DNA from: Aneurinibacillus thermoaerophilus | GTDB taxonomy: Bacteria > Bacillota > Bacilli > Aneurinibacillales > Aneurinibacillaceae | Assembly (NCBI RefSeq): GCF_900099925.1 | Contig: NZ_FNDE01000024.1 | Span: 1-50,194, forward strand | Reading direction: 5' to 3' | Length of the DNA: 50,194 nt | In this document: in pieces, positions 26,103 to 33,589 of the stretch | Numbering within the stretch: position 1 is the first letter of the stretch | Layout of the letters: every line of letters begins with the position of its first letter | The notes under the pieces: model-generated | Seen by the model: only the letters and a program-made list of their open reading frames with translations | Databases searched by the model: none | What the model was told of the DNA's origin: nothing | Program-made: the position numbers and the translations under genes

Positions 26103-26855
26103 ATGAATCCAATTTTACAGGTACAAAACCTTACGGGTGGGTATAGTCGAAAACGCCCGGTCATCCATAATATTACGTTTGATATTTATCCGCGCGAAAT
26201 GATTGGACTTATTGGCTTGAACGGCGCGGGCAAAAGCACAACAATTAAGCATATTCTCGGGTTGCTTCAACCGGCGGAAGGGTCGGTTCGTATTCACAAC
26301 CAAACGCTGAAAGAAGCGCCGGAGTTATACCGCGCGTCTTACACATACGTTCCAGAGACACCGCTTGTGTATGATGACTTGACGCTGTGGGAGCATCTTG
26401 AGCTGACAGCGATGGCGTACGGATTGGAACGCAAGGTATTTGAAGAGCGGGTCGAGTCATTGCTTGCAGAATTTAATATGCAGGACAAAAAAAGGATGTT
26501 TCCGCAGCATATGTCCAAAGGGATGCGGCAGAAAATGATGATCATGAATGCATTTCTTGTCCGTCCTGTGCTTTATATTATCGATGAACCGTTTGTCGGA
26601 CTTGATCCGCGCGGAATCCGTTCGCTGCTGGAATTAATGGTGAAAATGAAGAATACGGGCGCGGCGATTCTGATGAGTTCGCACATCCTTTCAACCGTTG
26701 AGCGGTATTGCGACAAATTTATCGTACTTCATAATGGCCGTATCCGCGCTGCAGGTACGCTGGAAGAGATTCGCCGACAGGCGGGAATGGCAGCCGCTTC
26801 GTTGGACGATGTGTTTTACGAACTGACAAAGGATGGGGCCAATGATGGACGCTAG
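26103..26855 (+). CDS. ecsA: ABC transporter ATP-binding protein EcsA
   Basis: A 250-residue ATPase matching Bacillus EcsA block by block: VQNLTGGYSRKRPVIHNITF, Walker A GLIGLNGAGKSTTIKHILGL, TYVPETPLVYDDLTLWEHLE, signature MSKGMRQKMMIMNAFL, Walker B LYIIDEPFVGLDP and SSHILSTVERYCDKFIVLHNG. With EcsB it forms an exporter needed in relatives for secretion, regulated membrane proteolysis and competence. I choose ATG 26103 because GGAG lies six bases upstream; ATG 26097 is too close to it. It overlaps ecsB. Confidence 0.93.
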   Translation: MNPILQVQNLTGGYSRKRPVIHNITFDIYPREMIGLIGLNGAGKSTTIKHILGLLQPAEGSVRIHNQTLKEAPELYRASYTYVPETPLVYDDLTLWEHLELTAMAYGLERKVFEERVESLLAEFNMQDKKRMFPQHMSKGMRQKMMIMNAFLVRPVLYIIDEPFVGLDPRGIRSLLELMVKMKNTGAAILMSSHILSTVERYCDKFIVLHNGRIRAAGTLEEIRRQAGMAAASLDDVFYELTKDGANDGR

Positions 26856-28047
26856 GCATCTTTGGCGCAGGCGGATAGAAGCGTTCCAGAAGGAAGCGCT
26901 TGGCTATGCTCGTTATGTTGCAAATAGCGGAATGATTGCTTTTCTTGTCTTCGCGTTTATTTTAGCGGCGTATTATTATTCACAGGCACTTGGGAAAATT
27001 CCGCGCTCGTATCCGGTTGAATGGTTGATTGCGTTCTTGTTTTCTGTTCTTATGACAGCAGGGACGGTACGTACGTTCTTGAAAGAAGCGGATTTGGTCT
27101 TTTTATTGCCGATAGAGAGCCGGATGGGCTCGTATTTCCGGGCTTCTATCATATATACATTGTTTTGGCATACGCTGTATATATTTTTGTTTCTGCTTGC
27201 GGTGTGGCCTTTATATACGCATCGGATGGGGGAAAAAGCGGAGTCGTTTCTTGCACTGCTTGTTTTCTCGCTTGTATTAAAGGGTGTAAACTTGCTTTGC
27301 AAGTGGCAGGAGGAGCGCCTGCGAGAACAAAGCAGGAGAGCTTTATGCATGCTCGTTCGCTGGATAGCGAATGCGGCTATTTTATTTATGCTGTTCTCAC
27401 ACGGGTTTATCCCGGTTGTTATGCTGGTTACAGGCGCGTTTCTTTTGGCAGCTTTTTTCTGTTATAGGGGCTTGGCGCATCAGGCGATTCACTGGGAGCG
27501 CCTTGTACAGATCGAAAAAAGAATGCAGGCGAGATTTTATACGTTTATCACCCAGTTTGTCGATGTGCCGCACATTGCAAACCGGGTGCAACGCCGTTCC
27601 TGGGCAGCGGCTTGGGCAGACCAGCTGCCGTTTACCAGGGGAAATGCATATGCTTATCTGTACAGAAAAGTGTTCGCGCGTTCCGATTTGTTGCCGATGT
27701 TTCTTCGTCTGACAGTTATCGGCTGGATCGTGATCGCATTCATTGGCGAAGCTTGGGGAAAAGTGGCTGCCTATTTTATCATCTTGTCCCTGACAGGGGC
27801 GCAGCTTTCGATGCTACGCCAGTATTATCGGTATGTATTCTGGCACCATATTTATCCTGTTCCGGCTGGGACAAGGCAGGATGCTGTTGTGCGTGTGGTA
27901 TTTATGCTTTTACTTGTACAGGCGCTGGTTTTGTATACTGCGGTGTTTATCCCGTTTATGCCGGGGTGGCACTGGCTGGCTGCCCCTGTTATTGGCGTTA
28001 GTTTTTCTTATGTATACAGCTGGAGAGTGTTACGTAAAAAGGTGTAA
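26842..28047 (+). CDS. ecsB: ABC transporter permease EcsB
   Basis: A 401-residue membrane protein with about eight helices in two clusters, the EcsB family. It begins MMDARHLWRRRIEAFQKEAL, with basic segments typical of EcsB before the first helix (SGMIAFLVFAFILAAYYYSQ). It starts inside ecsA (overlap 14 bases), so translation is coupled. ATG 26842, 26845 and 26833 are all possible; spacing from AAAGGA favours 26842. No ecsC follows; instead a manganese exporter gene is next. Confidence 0.88.
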   Translation: MMDARHLWRRRIEAFQKEALGYARYVANSGMIAFLVFAFILAAYYYSQALGKIPRSYPVEWLIAFLFSVLMTAGTVRTFLKEADLVFLLPIESRMGSYFRASIIYTLFWHTLYIFLFLLAVWPLYTHRMGEKAESFLALLVFSLVLKGVNLLCKWQEERLREQSRRALCMLVRWIANAAILFMLFSHGFIPVVMLVTGAFLLAAFFCYRGLAHQAIHWERLVQIEKRMQARFYTFITQFVDVPHIANRVQRRSWAAAWADQLPFTRGNAYAYLYRKVFARSDLLPMFLRLTVIGWIVIAFIGEAWGKVAAYFIILSLTGAQLSMLRQYYRYVFWHHIYPVPAGTRQDAVVRVVFMLLLVQALVLYTAVFIPFMPGWHWLAAPVIGVSFSYVYSWRVLRKKV

Positions 28048-28077
28048 GCAGAATAACGGAAAGCAAGACAACAATTT

Positions 28078-28112
28078 GTTTCCTTTAGGCAAATTATTTG
28101 CCTTAAACGCAA
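28078..28112 (+). promoter_or_regulatory. MntR-like box upstream of CDF exporter
   Basis: GTTTCCTTTAGGCAAA (28078-28093) differs at one base from the reverse complement of the B. subtilis mntH MntR site as I recall it (TTTGCCTTAAGGAAAC). An overlapping half-site TTTGCCTTAAA follows at 28097. A -10 TACAAT lies at 28129-28134 with no good -35, which fits activation by a bound regulator. Confidence 0.5.
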
Positions 28113-28222
28113 TAAGTTTTATTTACCCTACAATGCTAGACCTCGGCAAAAAGGTTTCTCTAGACCCACACAAAATTTTTCTGGTAGCATATTTATACAG
28201 GAATGGCTGGAGGTCTAGTTGC

Positions 28223-29095
28223 ATGGAAGAGCAATACAATAACTTGAAAATAGGGGAACGAGGTGCCTGGGTTAGCATTATTGCTTATCTTACGCTATCT
28301 GCTCTTAAGCTGATTATAGGATATCTATCCAACTCAGAGGCGTTGATGGCGGACGGTTTAAACAATACGACTGATATTATAGTGTCGGTTGCGGTGCTAA
28401 TCGGCCTTCGTTTTTCCCGCAAACCGCCGGACGAGGATCACCCTTACGGCCATTGGCGCGCGGAGACAATTGCTTCATTGATGGCTTCGTTCATTATGAT
28501 GGTGGTAGGGATGCAGGTATTGTACAACGCCGGGCGTTCCATTGTGGATTTTCGGGCAGAGACGCCGGATGCATTGGCGGCGTGGACGGCTGTAGGATGC
28601 GCCCTGGTGATGTATGGTGTGTACCGTTTTAATTGCAGGCTCGCTTTGCGGATTAATAGTCAGGCTATGATGGCTGCGGCGAAAGACAATCTATCAGATG
28701 CTTGGGTAAGCATTGGCGCGGCTGTTGGTATTTTTGGTTCTCAGTTTGGTATGCCTTGGCTTGACCCGCTAGCGGCGGTCGTTGTCGGGTTTATGATCTG
28801 TCGTACAGCGTGGGAAATTTTTCGGGATGCGACACACAATCTGACGGATGGTTTCGATGAGCAAAAACTTATGAAATTGCGCCAGACCATTGAAGAAATA
28901 CCGGGAGTGAAAGCGCTAAACGATATAAAAGCGCGCGTGCACGGTAACAATGTGCTAGTAGATGTGGTTATTTATGTTGACCCTGATTTGAACGTTATAG
29001 AGAGTCATCATATTACGGAAGCGATTGAGAAAAGAATGCAGGAGGAACATGGCATTATCAGTGTGCATGTCCATGTCGAGCCGTGGGAGAAATAA
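28223..29095 (+). CDS. Cation diffusion facilitator, manganese-type (MneP-like)
   Basis: A 290-residue CDF exporter: six helices then a cytoplasmic ferredoxin-like domain (VKALNDIKARVHGNNVLVDVVIYVDPD). The metal-site motifs are MADGLNNTTD in helix 2 and AKDNLSDAW in helix 5, the Asn/Asp-type sites of Mn/Fe transporters rather than the HxxxD of zinc transporters. It starts at ATG 28223 nine bases after GGAGG; the frame is open further upstream into ecsB but without an RBS. With the MntR-like box this points to Mn2+ efflux as for MneP/MneS. Metal choice is inference. Confidence 0.88.
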   Translation: MEEQYNNLKIGERGAWVSIIAYLTLSALKLIIGYLSNSEALMADGLNNTTDIIVSVAVLIGLRFSRKPPDEDHPYGHWRAETIASLMASFIMMVVGMQVLYNAGRSIVDFRAETPDALAAWTAVGCALVMYGVYRFNCRLALRINSQAMMAAAKDNLSDAWVSIGAAVGIFGSQFGMPWLDPLAAVVVGFMICRTAWEIFRDATHNLTDGFDEQKLMKLRQTIEEIPGVKALNDIKARVHGNNVLVDVVIYVDPDLNVIESHHITEAIEKRMQEEHGIISVHVHVEPWEK

Positions 29096-29154
29096 GAACC
29101 AGGGAGGCGACCTGCGATGTAATTCGTGAGCAGTGTTTGGGGGGATGAGGCTGG

Positions 29155-29201
29155 ACAGGAGAAGAGAGAGGCCTTCCGTCTTTTTCTTTTCTCCTGTTCT
29201 T
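29155..29201 (+). terminator. Terminator between CDF and PlcR-like genes
   Basis: ACAGGAGAA (29155-29163) pairs with TTCTCCTGT (29189-29197) with purine/pyrimidine-rich arms inside; T-rich on the loop side. It separates two convergent genes. Confidence 0.6.
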
Positions 29202-29227
29202 TCAATGCATTAGAATAAAGGGGACAT

Positions 29228-30109
29228 TTACTTTGATATAGACTCAACTTCTGCAAGTCTTTTTCTTACATAATCCACAAAAATATTGTTTTGTTGCAGT
29301 TCAAAAATGATGATAGATTTGCGGAAGAATTCAATGGCCTGTTCCTTGTTGCACAAATGAAACAAGTTCTCTCCTTTTTGATAATGTAGCTCTCCAAATA
29401 GGTACAAATATTCATGCTGTAGACAGAGAGAAATTCCCCGTTCGCAATATTCCAGTGATGAAGAGAAATTGCCTAGTTTGGTAAGTACTTTGGCATAATT
29501 ATAAAATAGTCTGATGTATATCGTATAATCTTGAACAAGCGTCACGTTGCTCATGTGTTTGATGGCGGTCGAGAAGATTTCTGCTGATTTTGTGAATTGT
29601 TTTTCTTCACTGTAAATGATGCCGATGCTATTCAAAATTTCCACTTCTTTTTCCGTATAGTTATCCGGGCTTACAGCCATGTTAAGCGCCTGATGCAGTA
29701 AATCCAAACTTTTTTGTGTGTTCTGTTCCGTGTAATAGGCGCAAATTCCTTCATGCCAGACGAGGAATTGCCGGTTTTTCCGATTTTGGAAAATCGGATT
29801 GTTTTTTTCCGCTTTAATAAGGATAGCCACTTCCTCATAATTTCGTTCTCGGATAAGTTTGCGAATTTGATAGAGGAACTCCTGAACATAAGTAAATCTT
29901 GGATTTTCCATTCGGTCAAAAAAGTAATCGAGCGTAATTCCTAATCGCTTGGCGATATAGTAAAGAATTTCGGCGGAAGGAATCACTTCTCCCTTTTCGA
30001 TTTTGCTGATAAGTGCTTGAGTACAAATTCCTTTCGCTAGCTCTGTCTGTGAGATGTTAAGATACTTCCTGATTTCCCGGACGACTTCTCCGATTCTTTG
30101 AGTACTCAT
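29228..30109 (-). CDS. PlcR-like HTH-TPR quorum-sensing regulator (RNPP family)
   Basis: A 293-residue regulator. Residues 6-62 are an HTH_3 domain (VREIRKYLNISQTELAKGIC, ISKIEKGEVIPSAEILYYIA). The remainder is a TPR-like superhelix with five helical repeats; the last includes FGELHYQKGENLFHLCNKEQ, which lines up with the GQLYYQRGECL repeat of Bacillus PlcR. Length is close to PlcR (285). RNPP proteins bind a short re-imported peptide and then DNA. A fitting pro-peptide gene lies divergently at 30290, supporting pheromone control. ATG 30109 follows AGGAGC. Unlike B. cereus plcR-papR, the two genes diverge from a shared 180-bp region. Targets are unknown. Confidence 0.87.
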   Translation of the reverse strand: MSTQRIGEVVREIRKYLNISQTELAKGICTQALISKIEKGEVIPSAEILYYIAKRLGITLDYFFDRMENPRFTYVQEFLYQIRKLIRERNYEEVAILIKAEKNNPIFQNRKNRQFLVWHEGICAYYTEQNTQKSLDLLHQALNMAVSPDNYTEKEVEILNSIGIIYSEEKQFTKSAEIFSTAIKHMSNVTLVQDYTIYIRLFYNYAKVLTKLGNFSSSLEYCERGISLCLQHEYLYLFGELHYQKGENLFHLCNKEQAIEFFRKSIIIFELQQNNIFVDYVRKRLAEVESISK

Positions 30110-30147
30110 GCATAGCTCCTATATAAATATTTTTATAGATTATCGCG

Positions 30148-30194
30148 TATTTTTGAGAAAAAGCTAAAAAAAACTATTTTTTTCTCGAAAAATA
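30148..30194. promoter_or_regulatory. AT-rich inverted repeat in plcR-like/papR-like intergenic region
   Basis: TATTTTTGAGAAAAA (30148-30162) faces TTTTTCTCGAAAAATA (30179-30194), complementary except for one extra base. It lies 39 bases upstream of the regulator start and could be its operator or an early RNA hairpin. Confidence 0.5.
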
Positions 30195-30231
30195 CTCTAT
30201 TAGCCTAAATTCGTAAATATATGTAATATAT

Positions 30232-30249
30232 TATGATAGTACTAACATA
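30232..30249. promoter_or_regulatory. PlcR-box-like palindrome before the pheromone gene
   Basis: TATGATAGTACTAACATA is palindromic except at one base pair and has the TATG...CATA ends of the PlcR box (TATGNANNNNTNCATA), though two bases longer. CATAAT at 30255-30260 can serve as -10, with no consensus -35, as expected for an activated promoter. Confidence 0.5.
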
Positions 30250-30289
30250 TGTCTCATAATTTTCCAAGTTGAAAGGAGGGTATAAGACA

Positions 30290-30439
30290 GTGAAGAGGAA
30301 AATTTTTTCACTAGGAATGACGGCCCTTTTACTTATTAGTATTAACGGAATTTTTAATAGCAAAGAAGTGGAAAAAGAATCAGTAAAAAATGCTCAGGAC
30401 ACCTCAGCCGTTATGCTTCGTCTTCCTTATCAACATTGA
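30290..30439 (+). CDS. PapR-like secreted signalling pro-peptide
   Basis: A 49-residue ORF starting at GTG 30290, nine bases after GGAGGG. It has an export signal (MKRKIFSLGMTALLLISING), a charged middle (KEVEKESVKNAQDTS) and the C-terminal end AVMLRLPYQH. PapR, the precursor of the PlcR pheromone, is 48 residues with the same plan and ends in LPFEF, LPFEH and similar; here the end is LPYQH. The mature signal would be about LRLPYQH after export and cutting. It sits next to, and divergent from, the PlcR-like gene. Identification rests on plan, length, C-terminus and neighbour; activity is inferred. Confidence 0.72.
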   Translation: MKRKIFSLGMTALLLISINGIFNSKEVEKESVKNAQDTSAVMLRLPYQH

Positions 30440-30470
30440 TGGGCTGCTAGCTGAAGGGGGAGGAAAAGAA

Positions 30471-30626
30471 ATGAGAAAAAAGTATTCATTGGAGTTTAAA
30501 CGTGAAGTGGTCAAAGACGCACTCTTGCAAAAAAGCTTGAGCCTGGTGGCGAGAAAATATAGATTAAACAGCAAAATGATTTATCGTTGGGTTCATGAAT
30601 ATAAACAAGGAAAATTCAGTTCATAA
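30471..30626 (+). CDS. 51-residue transposase-derived HTH protein
   Basis: MRKKYSLEFKREVVKDALLQ and the rest match only the N-terminal HTH_Tnp_1 domain of IS3-type OrfA (compare MTRRKYSIDFKKQVVKEAKE at 49963), then end in a normal stop after HEYKQGKFSS. It has its own strong RBS (GGGGGAGG), lies 31 bases after the pro-peptide gene in the same direction, and is followed by a terminator. No inverted repeats or OrfB remain. It is either an IS relic or a captured DNA-binding protein co-transcribed with the pheromone gene. Confidence 0.6.
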   Translation: MRKKYSLEFKREVVKDALLQKSLSLVARKYRLNSKMIYRWVHEYKQGKFSS

Positions 30627-30638
30627 ATGATAGGCAGC

Positions 30639-30676
30639 AAGCGGTGAAACACATAGTTCACCGCTTTCCGTTATTT
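30639..30676 (+). terminator. Terminator after pheromone/HTH genes
   Basis: AAGCGGTGAA (30639-30648) pairs with TTCACCGCTT (30657-30666), followed by TCCGTTATTTT. Shared region with the convergent asnO end. Confidence 0.65.
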
Positions 30677-32515
30677 TACAATTACTTTATACTCACGCAT
30701 CCAATGATCAAGCTGGATGAGGTAAGCGAAGAACTGCGGCACGTTCATGAGCTGGCCGAACCACGGCATATGGATTGAAGCCAGATCGAGCGCCGCAAAT
30801 TCTTTTACTGCCCGTACGTTGATGAACGGTAAAATGGGAGATGTATTATCGTCCAGAATTTGCAGCGTTTTTTTGCATACTGCGGCCAAGTAGGACGGAT
30901 TATGCGTTTTTGGATACGGGCTTTTGCGCCGCATTAGTACATCGTCCGGCAGCAAGCCGTGCAGTGCCTGACGTAAAATACCTTTCTCACGCCCGCCGTA
31001 CGTTTTCATTGACCATGGCACATTCCACATGTATTCCACCAATCGGTGATCGCAAAATGGCACACGTACCTCTAAGCCGACAGCCATACTCATGCGGTCT
31101 TTACGATCCAGCAGCGTTGGCATCCAGCGCGTTAGATTGAGATAGAACATTTCGCGGATTCGTGCGTCTTTCGTGTTTTCCCCCTTAAGGTGCGGCACTT
31201 CGTCGAGCGCTTCTTGATACCGCATTTTTGTATAGTCCTCTAGGTCGATTTGCGAAAGCAGGTCAGACGAGAAGAATTGCATTTTTTCTTTGAGGTTTCG
31301 CGCCCACGGAAATATGGTTGCCGTTAGCGCCTCTTCGCGGTGGAACCAAGGGTAACCGCCGAACAATTCGTCCGCGCATTCACCGGATAGAGCTACCGTT
31401 GCTTCTTTTTTAATTTCACCGCAGAACAGATAGAGCGAACCGTCGACGTCGGTCATTCCAGGAAGGTCGCGGGCGCGTAATGCTGCTTGCAAGGAGTCGA
31501 TAAGGTGTGGCGTGTCGAAGTATACATTGTGATGTATTGTGCCAAGATATTCGGAGACGCGCTTTGCCCAGGGAGCGTCTGCGTTCGGTTGGAACTCATT
31601 CGGATGAAAATGAATGTCATTGTCCACATAGTCAATGGAGAAGGTGTGCAACGGCCCGTAGCCTTTTTCTTTGAATGCCTGCGCTGCAAACGCGGAAATG
31701 GCGCTGGAGTCAATTCCCCCCGAAAGCAGGGTGCAAACCGGAACGTCAGCCACTAGCTGGCGTTTAATGCTGTCGCCAAGCAGGTGTCGGATCGTAGCGA
31801 TTGTCGTTTCCAAATCGTCTGGATGTTCGTGGCTTTCTAGCGCCCAGTAGGATTTGATTTTCATGTTGTAACGTGTATACAGGAGGCAGGAAGCCGGAAG
31901 CAGTTCGAATATATTGTGAAAAACACCAATACCGGGTGTACGCGCTGGACCGAGTCCGAAAATTTCTCCGAGTCCTTCCTGGGTAATTTCTGGCTTTATC
32001 GCTGGATGCGCGAGTAGCGCTTTAATCTCCGAAGCGAAAATAAAACTGGTACCTTGTTGCGTGTAGAATAGAGGTTTGACGCCGAGGCGATCCCGCGCCA
32101 AAAACACGCTTTTTGTGTGATGCGCCCAGATGGCGAAGGCGTAAATGCCATTGAGGTACTTAAGGCATTCCGGGCCCCATTCGATGTATGAGACAAGCAA
32201 TACTTCTGTGTCAGACGTCGTTTGAAAGCGATGACCGCGTGCGATAAGTTCCTTGCGTAGATCGTCTGTATTATAAAGTTCTCCGTTATATACGATCGTA
32301 TACGTTTCGCCCGCGTGTGTCCGGGTCATAGGTTGGACGCCTCCTTCCGGGTCGATCACAATGAGACGGCGATGAGCGAACCCGGCATGCGTTGATGTCC
32401 AGATTCCTTCGCTATCAGGTCCGCGTGGAATCAGTGTTTGGGCCATATCTTGAAGTACGGCTTGTTGCTTGCTGATATCCACCTGCCAATCGATCCATCC
32501 TGCGATTCCGCACAT
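30671..32515 (-). CDS. asnO: Asparagine synthase, glutamine-hydrolysing (AsnO/YisO type)
   Basis: A 614-residue enzyme that makes asparagine from aspartate, glutamine and ATP. Its N-terminus is MCGIAGWIDW, whose Cys2 becomes the glutaminase nucleophile after Met removal; then RRLIVIDPEGGVQPM, NGELYN, TTSDTEVLL, and the synthetase part with pyrophosphate loop LLSGGIDSSAISAFA and ALSGECADELFGGYPWF. The start is ATG 32515 after GGAGGG; a 25-codon longer reading has no RBS. Length equals the B. subtilis AsnO class, whose expression is tied to sporulation. Monocistronic. Confidence 0.92.
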   Translation of the reverse strand: MCGIAGWIDWQVDISKQQAVLQDMAQTLIPRGPDSEGIWTSTHAGFAHRRLIVIDPEGGVQPMTRTHAGETYTIVYNGELYNTDDLRKELIARGHRFQTTSDTEVLLVSYIEWGPECLKYLNGIYAFAIWAHHTKSVFLARDRLGVKPLFYTQQGTSFIFASEIKALLAHPAIKPEITQEGLGEIFGLGPARTPGIGVFHNIFELLPASCLLYTRYNMKIKSYWALESHEHPDDLETTIATIRHLLGDSIKRQLVADVPVCTLLSGGIDSSAISAFAAQAFKEKGYGPLHTFSIDYVDNDIHFHPNEFQPNADAPWAKRVSEYLGTIHHNVYFDTPHLIDSLQAALRARDLPGMTDVDGSLYLFCGEIKKEATVALSGECADELFGGYPWFHREEALTATIFPWARNLKEKMQFFSSDLLSQIDLEDYTKMRYQEALDEVPHLKGENTKDARIREMFYLNLTRWMPTLLDRKDRMSMAVGLEVRVPFCDHRLVEYMWNVPWSMKTYGGREKGILRQALHGLLPDDVLMRRKSPYPKTHNPSYLAAVCKKTLQILDDNTSPILPFINVRAVKEFAALDLASIHMPWFGQLMNVPQFFAYLIQLDHWMREYKVIVK

Positions 32516-32672
32516 AGTAATCCCTCCACTTCTCATTATATAGCCCAGTATTACACTATGCCCGGAACGGATCGATGGGTGCCTGACCAAGCAAAAACAA
32601 TCGAAGAGTAAGCGGACGGAAAAAGGTAAACACTATGTATATTCAAATTTACTCTAGACAGGAGGCGAGATA

Positions 32673-33038
32673 GTGGCAAATGAGAATAAAAAAGCAATCG
32701 GGCAGGAGCCGGCTGAAACGGCGATGCCGCATCAGATAGACGCGCCGGAGCGGGCGGAAGCCGAACAAAAGCTTGAGAAACCGTTTGTAAACAGATATGG
32801 TGTTATGATTGGCGATAGCTTCTACGATTCAGCAAATTCCCCCTTGAACAATTGGAGCAAAGATACAGATCCGGCCATTATGGCTGGAGACGAGTGGGTG
32901 CACCCGACCAATGATATCGGCTGGAATACTCCGGCTAACCAAGAGCTTCTTGAAGGAGGTTACATTGAAGAAGGTTATGTGCCACAGAGTGGGCGGTTCA
33001 TGCATCCGACCAAGGACGTAAGTTATCGCAAAGATTGA
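32673..33038 (+). CDS. DUF3905 domain protein
   Basis: A 121-residue soluble, acidic protein. N-terminal 35 residues are low-complexity (Ala/Glu), then a conserved core: NRYGVMIGDSFYDSANSPLN, WSKDTDPAIMAGDEWVHPTN and GWNTPANQELLE, closing with SGRFMHPTKDVSY. The two HPT motifs repeat. I recognise it as DUF3905, found in spore-forming Bacillales, with no known function. GTG 32673 follows GGAGG at seven bases. Confidence 0.8.
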   Translation: MANENKKAIGQEPAETAMPHQIDAPERAEAEQKLEKPFVNRYGVMIGDSFYDSANSPLNNWSKDTDPAIMAGDEWVHPTNDIGWNTPANQELLEGGYIEEGYVPQSGRFMHPTKDVSYRKD

Positions 33039-33041
33039 AGC

Positions 33042-33115
33042 ATCAGGGTAGGCACAGCCATCGTTTTCTTCTGAATGAAGAAGGAAACCAGGCTTTTGCC
33101 TGCCCTGATTTTTTA
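33042..33115 (+). terminator. Long-stem terminator after DUF3905 gene
   Basis: ATCAGGGTAGGCA (33042-33054) pairs with TGCCTGCCCTGAT (33097-33109), with an inner TTCTTC/GAAGAA stem, followed by a T run. Confidence 0.8.
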
Positions 33116-33287
33116 TTGCATAGGAACAGAACCGTGCTCCTCCTTGGCGAAAAAGGATGAGCAATTGCGTCCGCGTATTTTTTTGTCAGCTGCAAAGTGG
33201 ACGGAGCGTGCAGAAATGGATGCAAATGTGGTATGATGATGAAATGAACAAAGCATGCTTAAGGCAGTATCGAGCAAGGAAAGGAAC

Positions 33288-33518
33288 ATGGGTATGGGCA
33301 ATGAATTTCGCGTATGTGATGAGTGTAAGATGATTAACATAAAAACACTGGTACCGCGGCTAAAAGAAATTGATCCCGACGCTGAAATAGAGATGGGATG
33401 CCAATCGTATTGCGGGATTGGATTCAAAAAACATTTTGCTGTGGTGAACGGACGCTATTTGACAGGGGTAACGGAGGACCAGCTGATTGAGAAAGTAAGG
33501 AAGCATTTGAAAAAATAA
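33288..33518 (+). CDS. YuzB-like DUF1450 protein
   Basis: A 76-residue protein with four cysteines in two pairs, VCDECKM and GCQSYCGIG, then [20 protein letters not shown]. This is the DUF1450/YuzB pattern; the cysteines suggest a metal or Fe-S site (thioredoxin-like ferredoxin resemblance), function unknown. ATG 33288 and 33294 both follow AAGGAA; the first is used here. Confidence 0.88.
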   Translation: MGMGNEFRVCDECKMINIKTLVPRLKEIDPDAEIEMGCQSYCGIGFKKHFAVVNGRYLTGVTEDQLIEKVRKHLKK

Positions 33519-33528
33519 ACCAAAACCC

Positions 33529-33560
33529 AAAAAGCCGGTGCCGTGGGCATTGGCTTTTTA
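33529..33560 (+). terminator. Terminator of yuzB-like gene
   Basis: AAAAAGCC-GG-TGCC pairs with GGGCA-TT-GGCTTTTT; strong and U-rich on both sides, so it may also stop the convergent gene. Confidence 0.85.
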
Positions 33561-33589
33561 CTTGCCAGAGCTCTGTTATTCGTTTTTGT

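Noticed and set aside
27833-28222. Long N-terminal extension of the CDF exporter reaching into ecsB
   Set aside because: The extension is read in another frame of ecsB and the spacer; the proper start with GGAGG is at 28223, and the length then fits the family.
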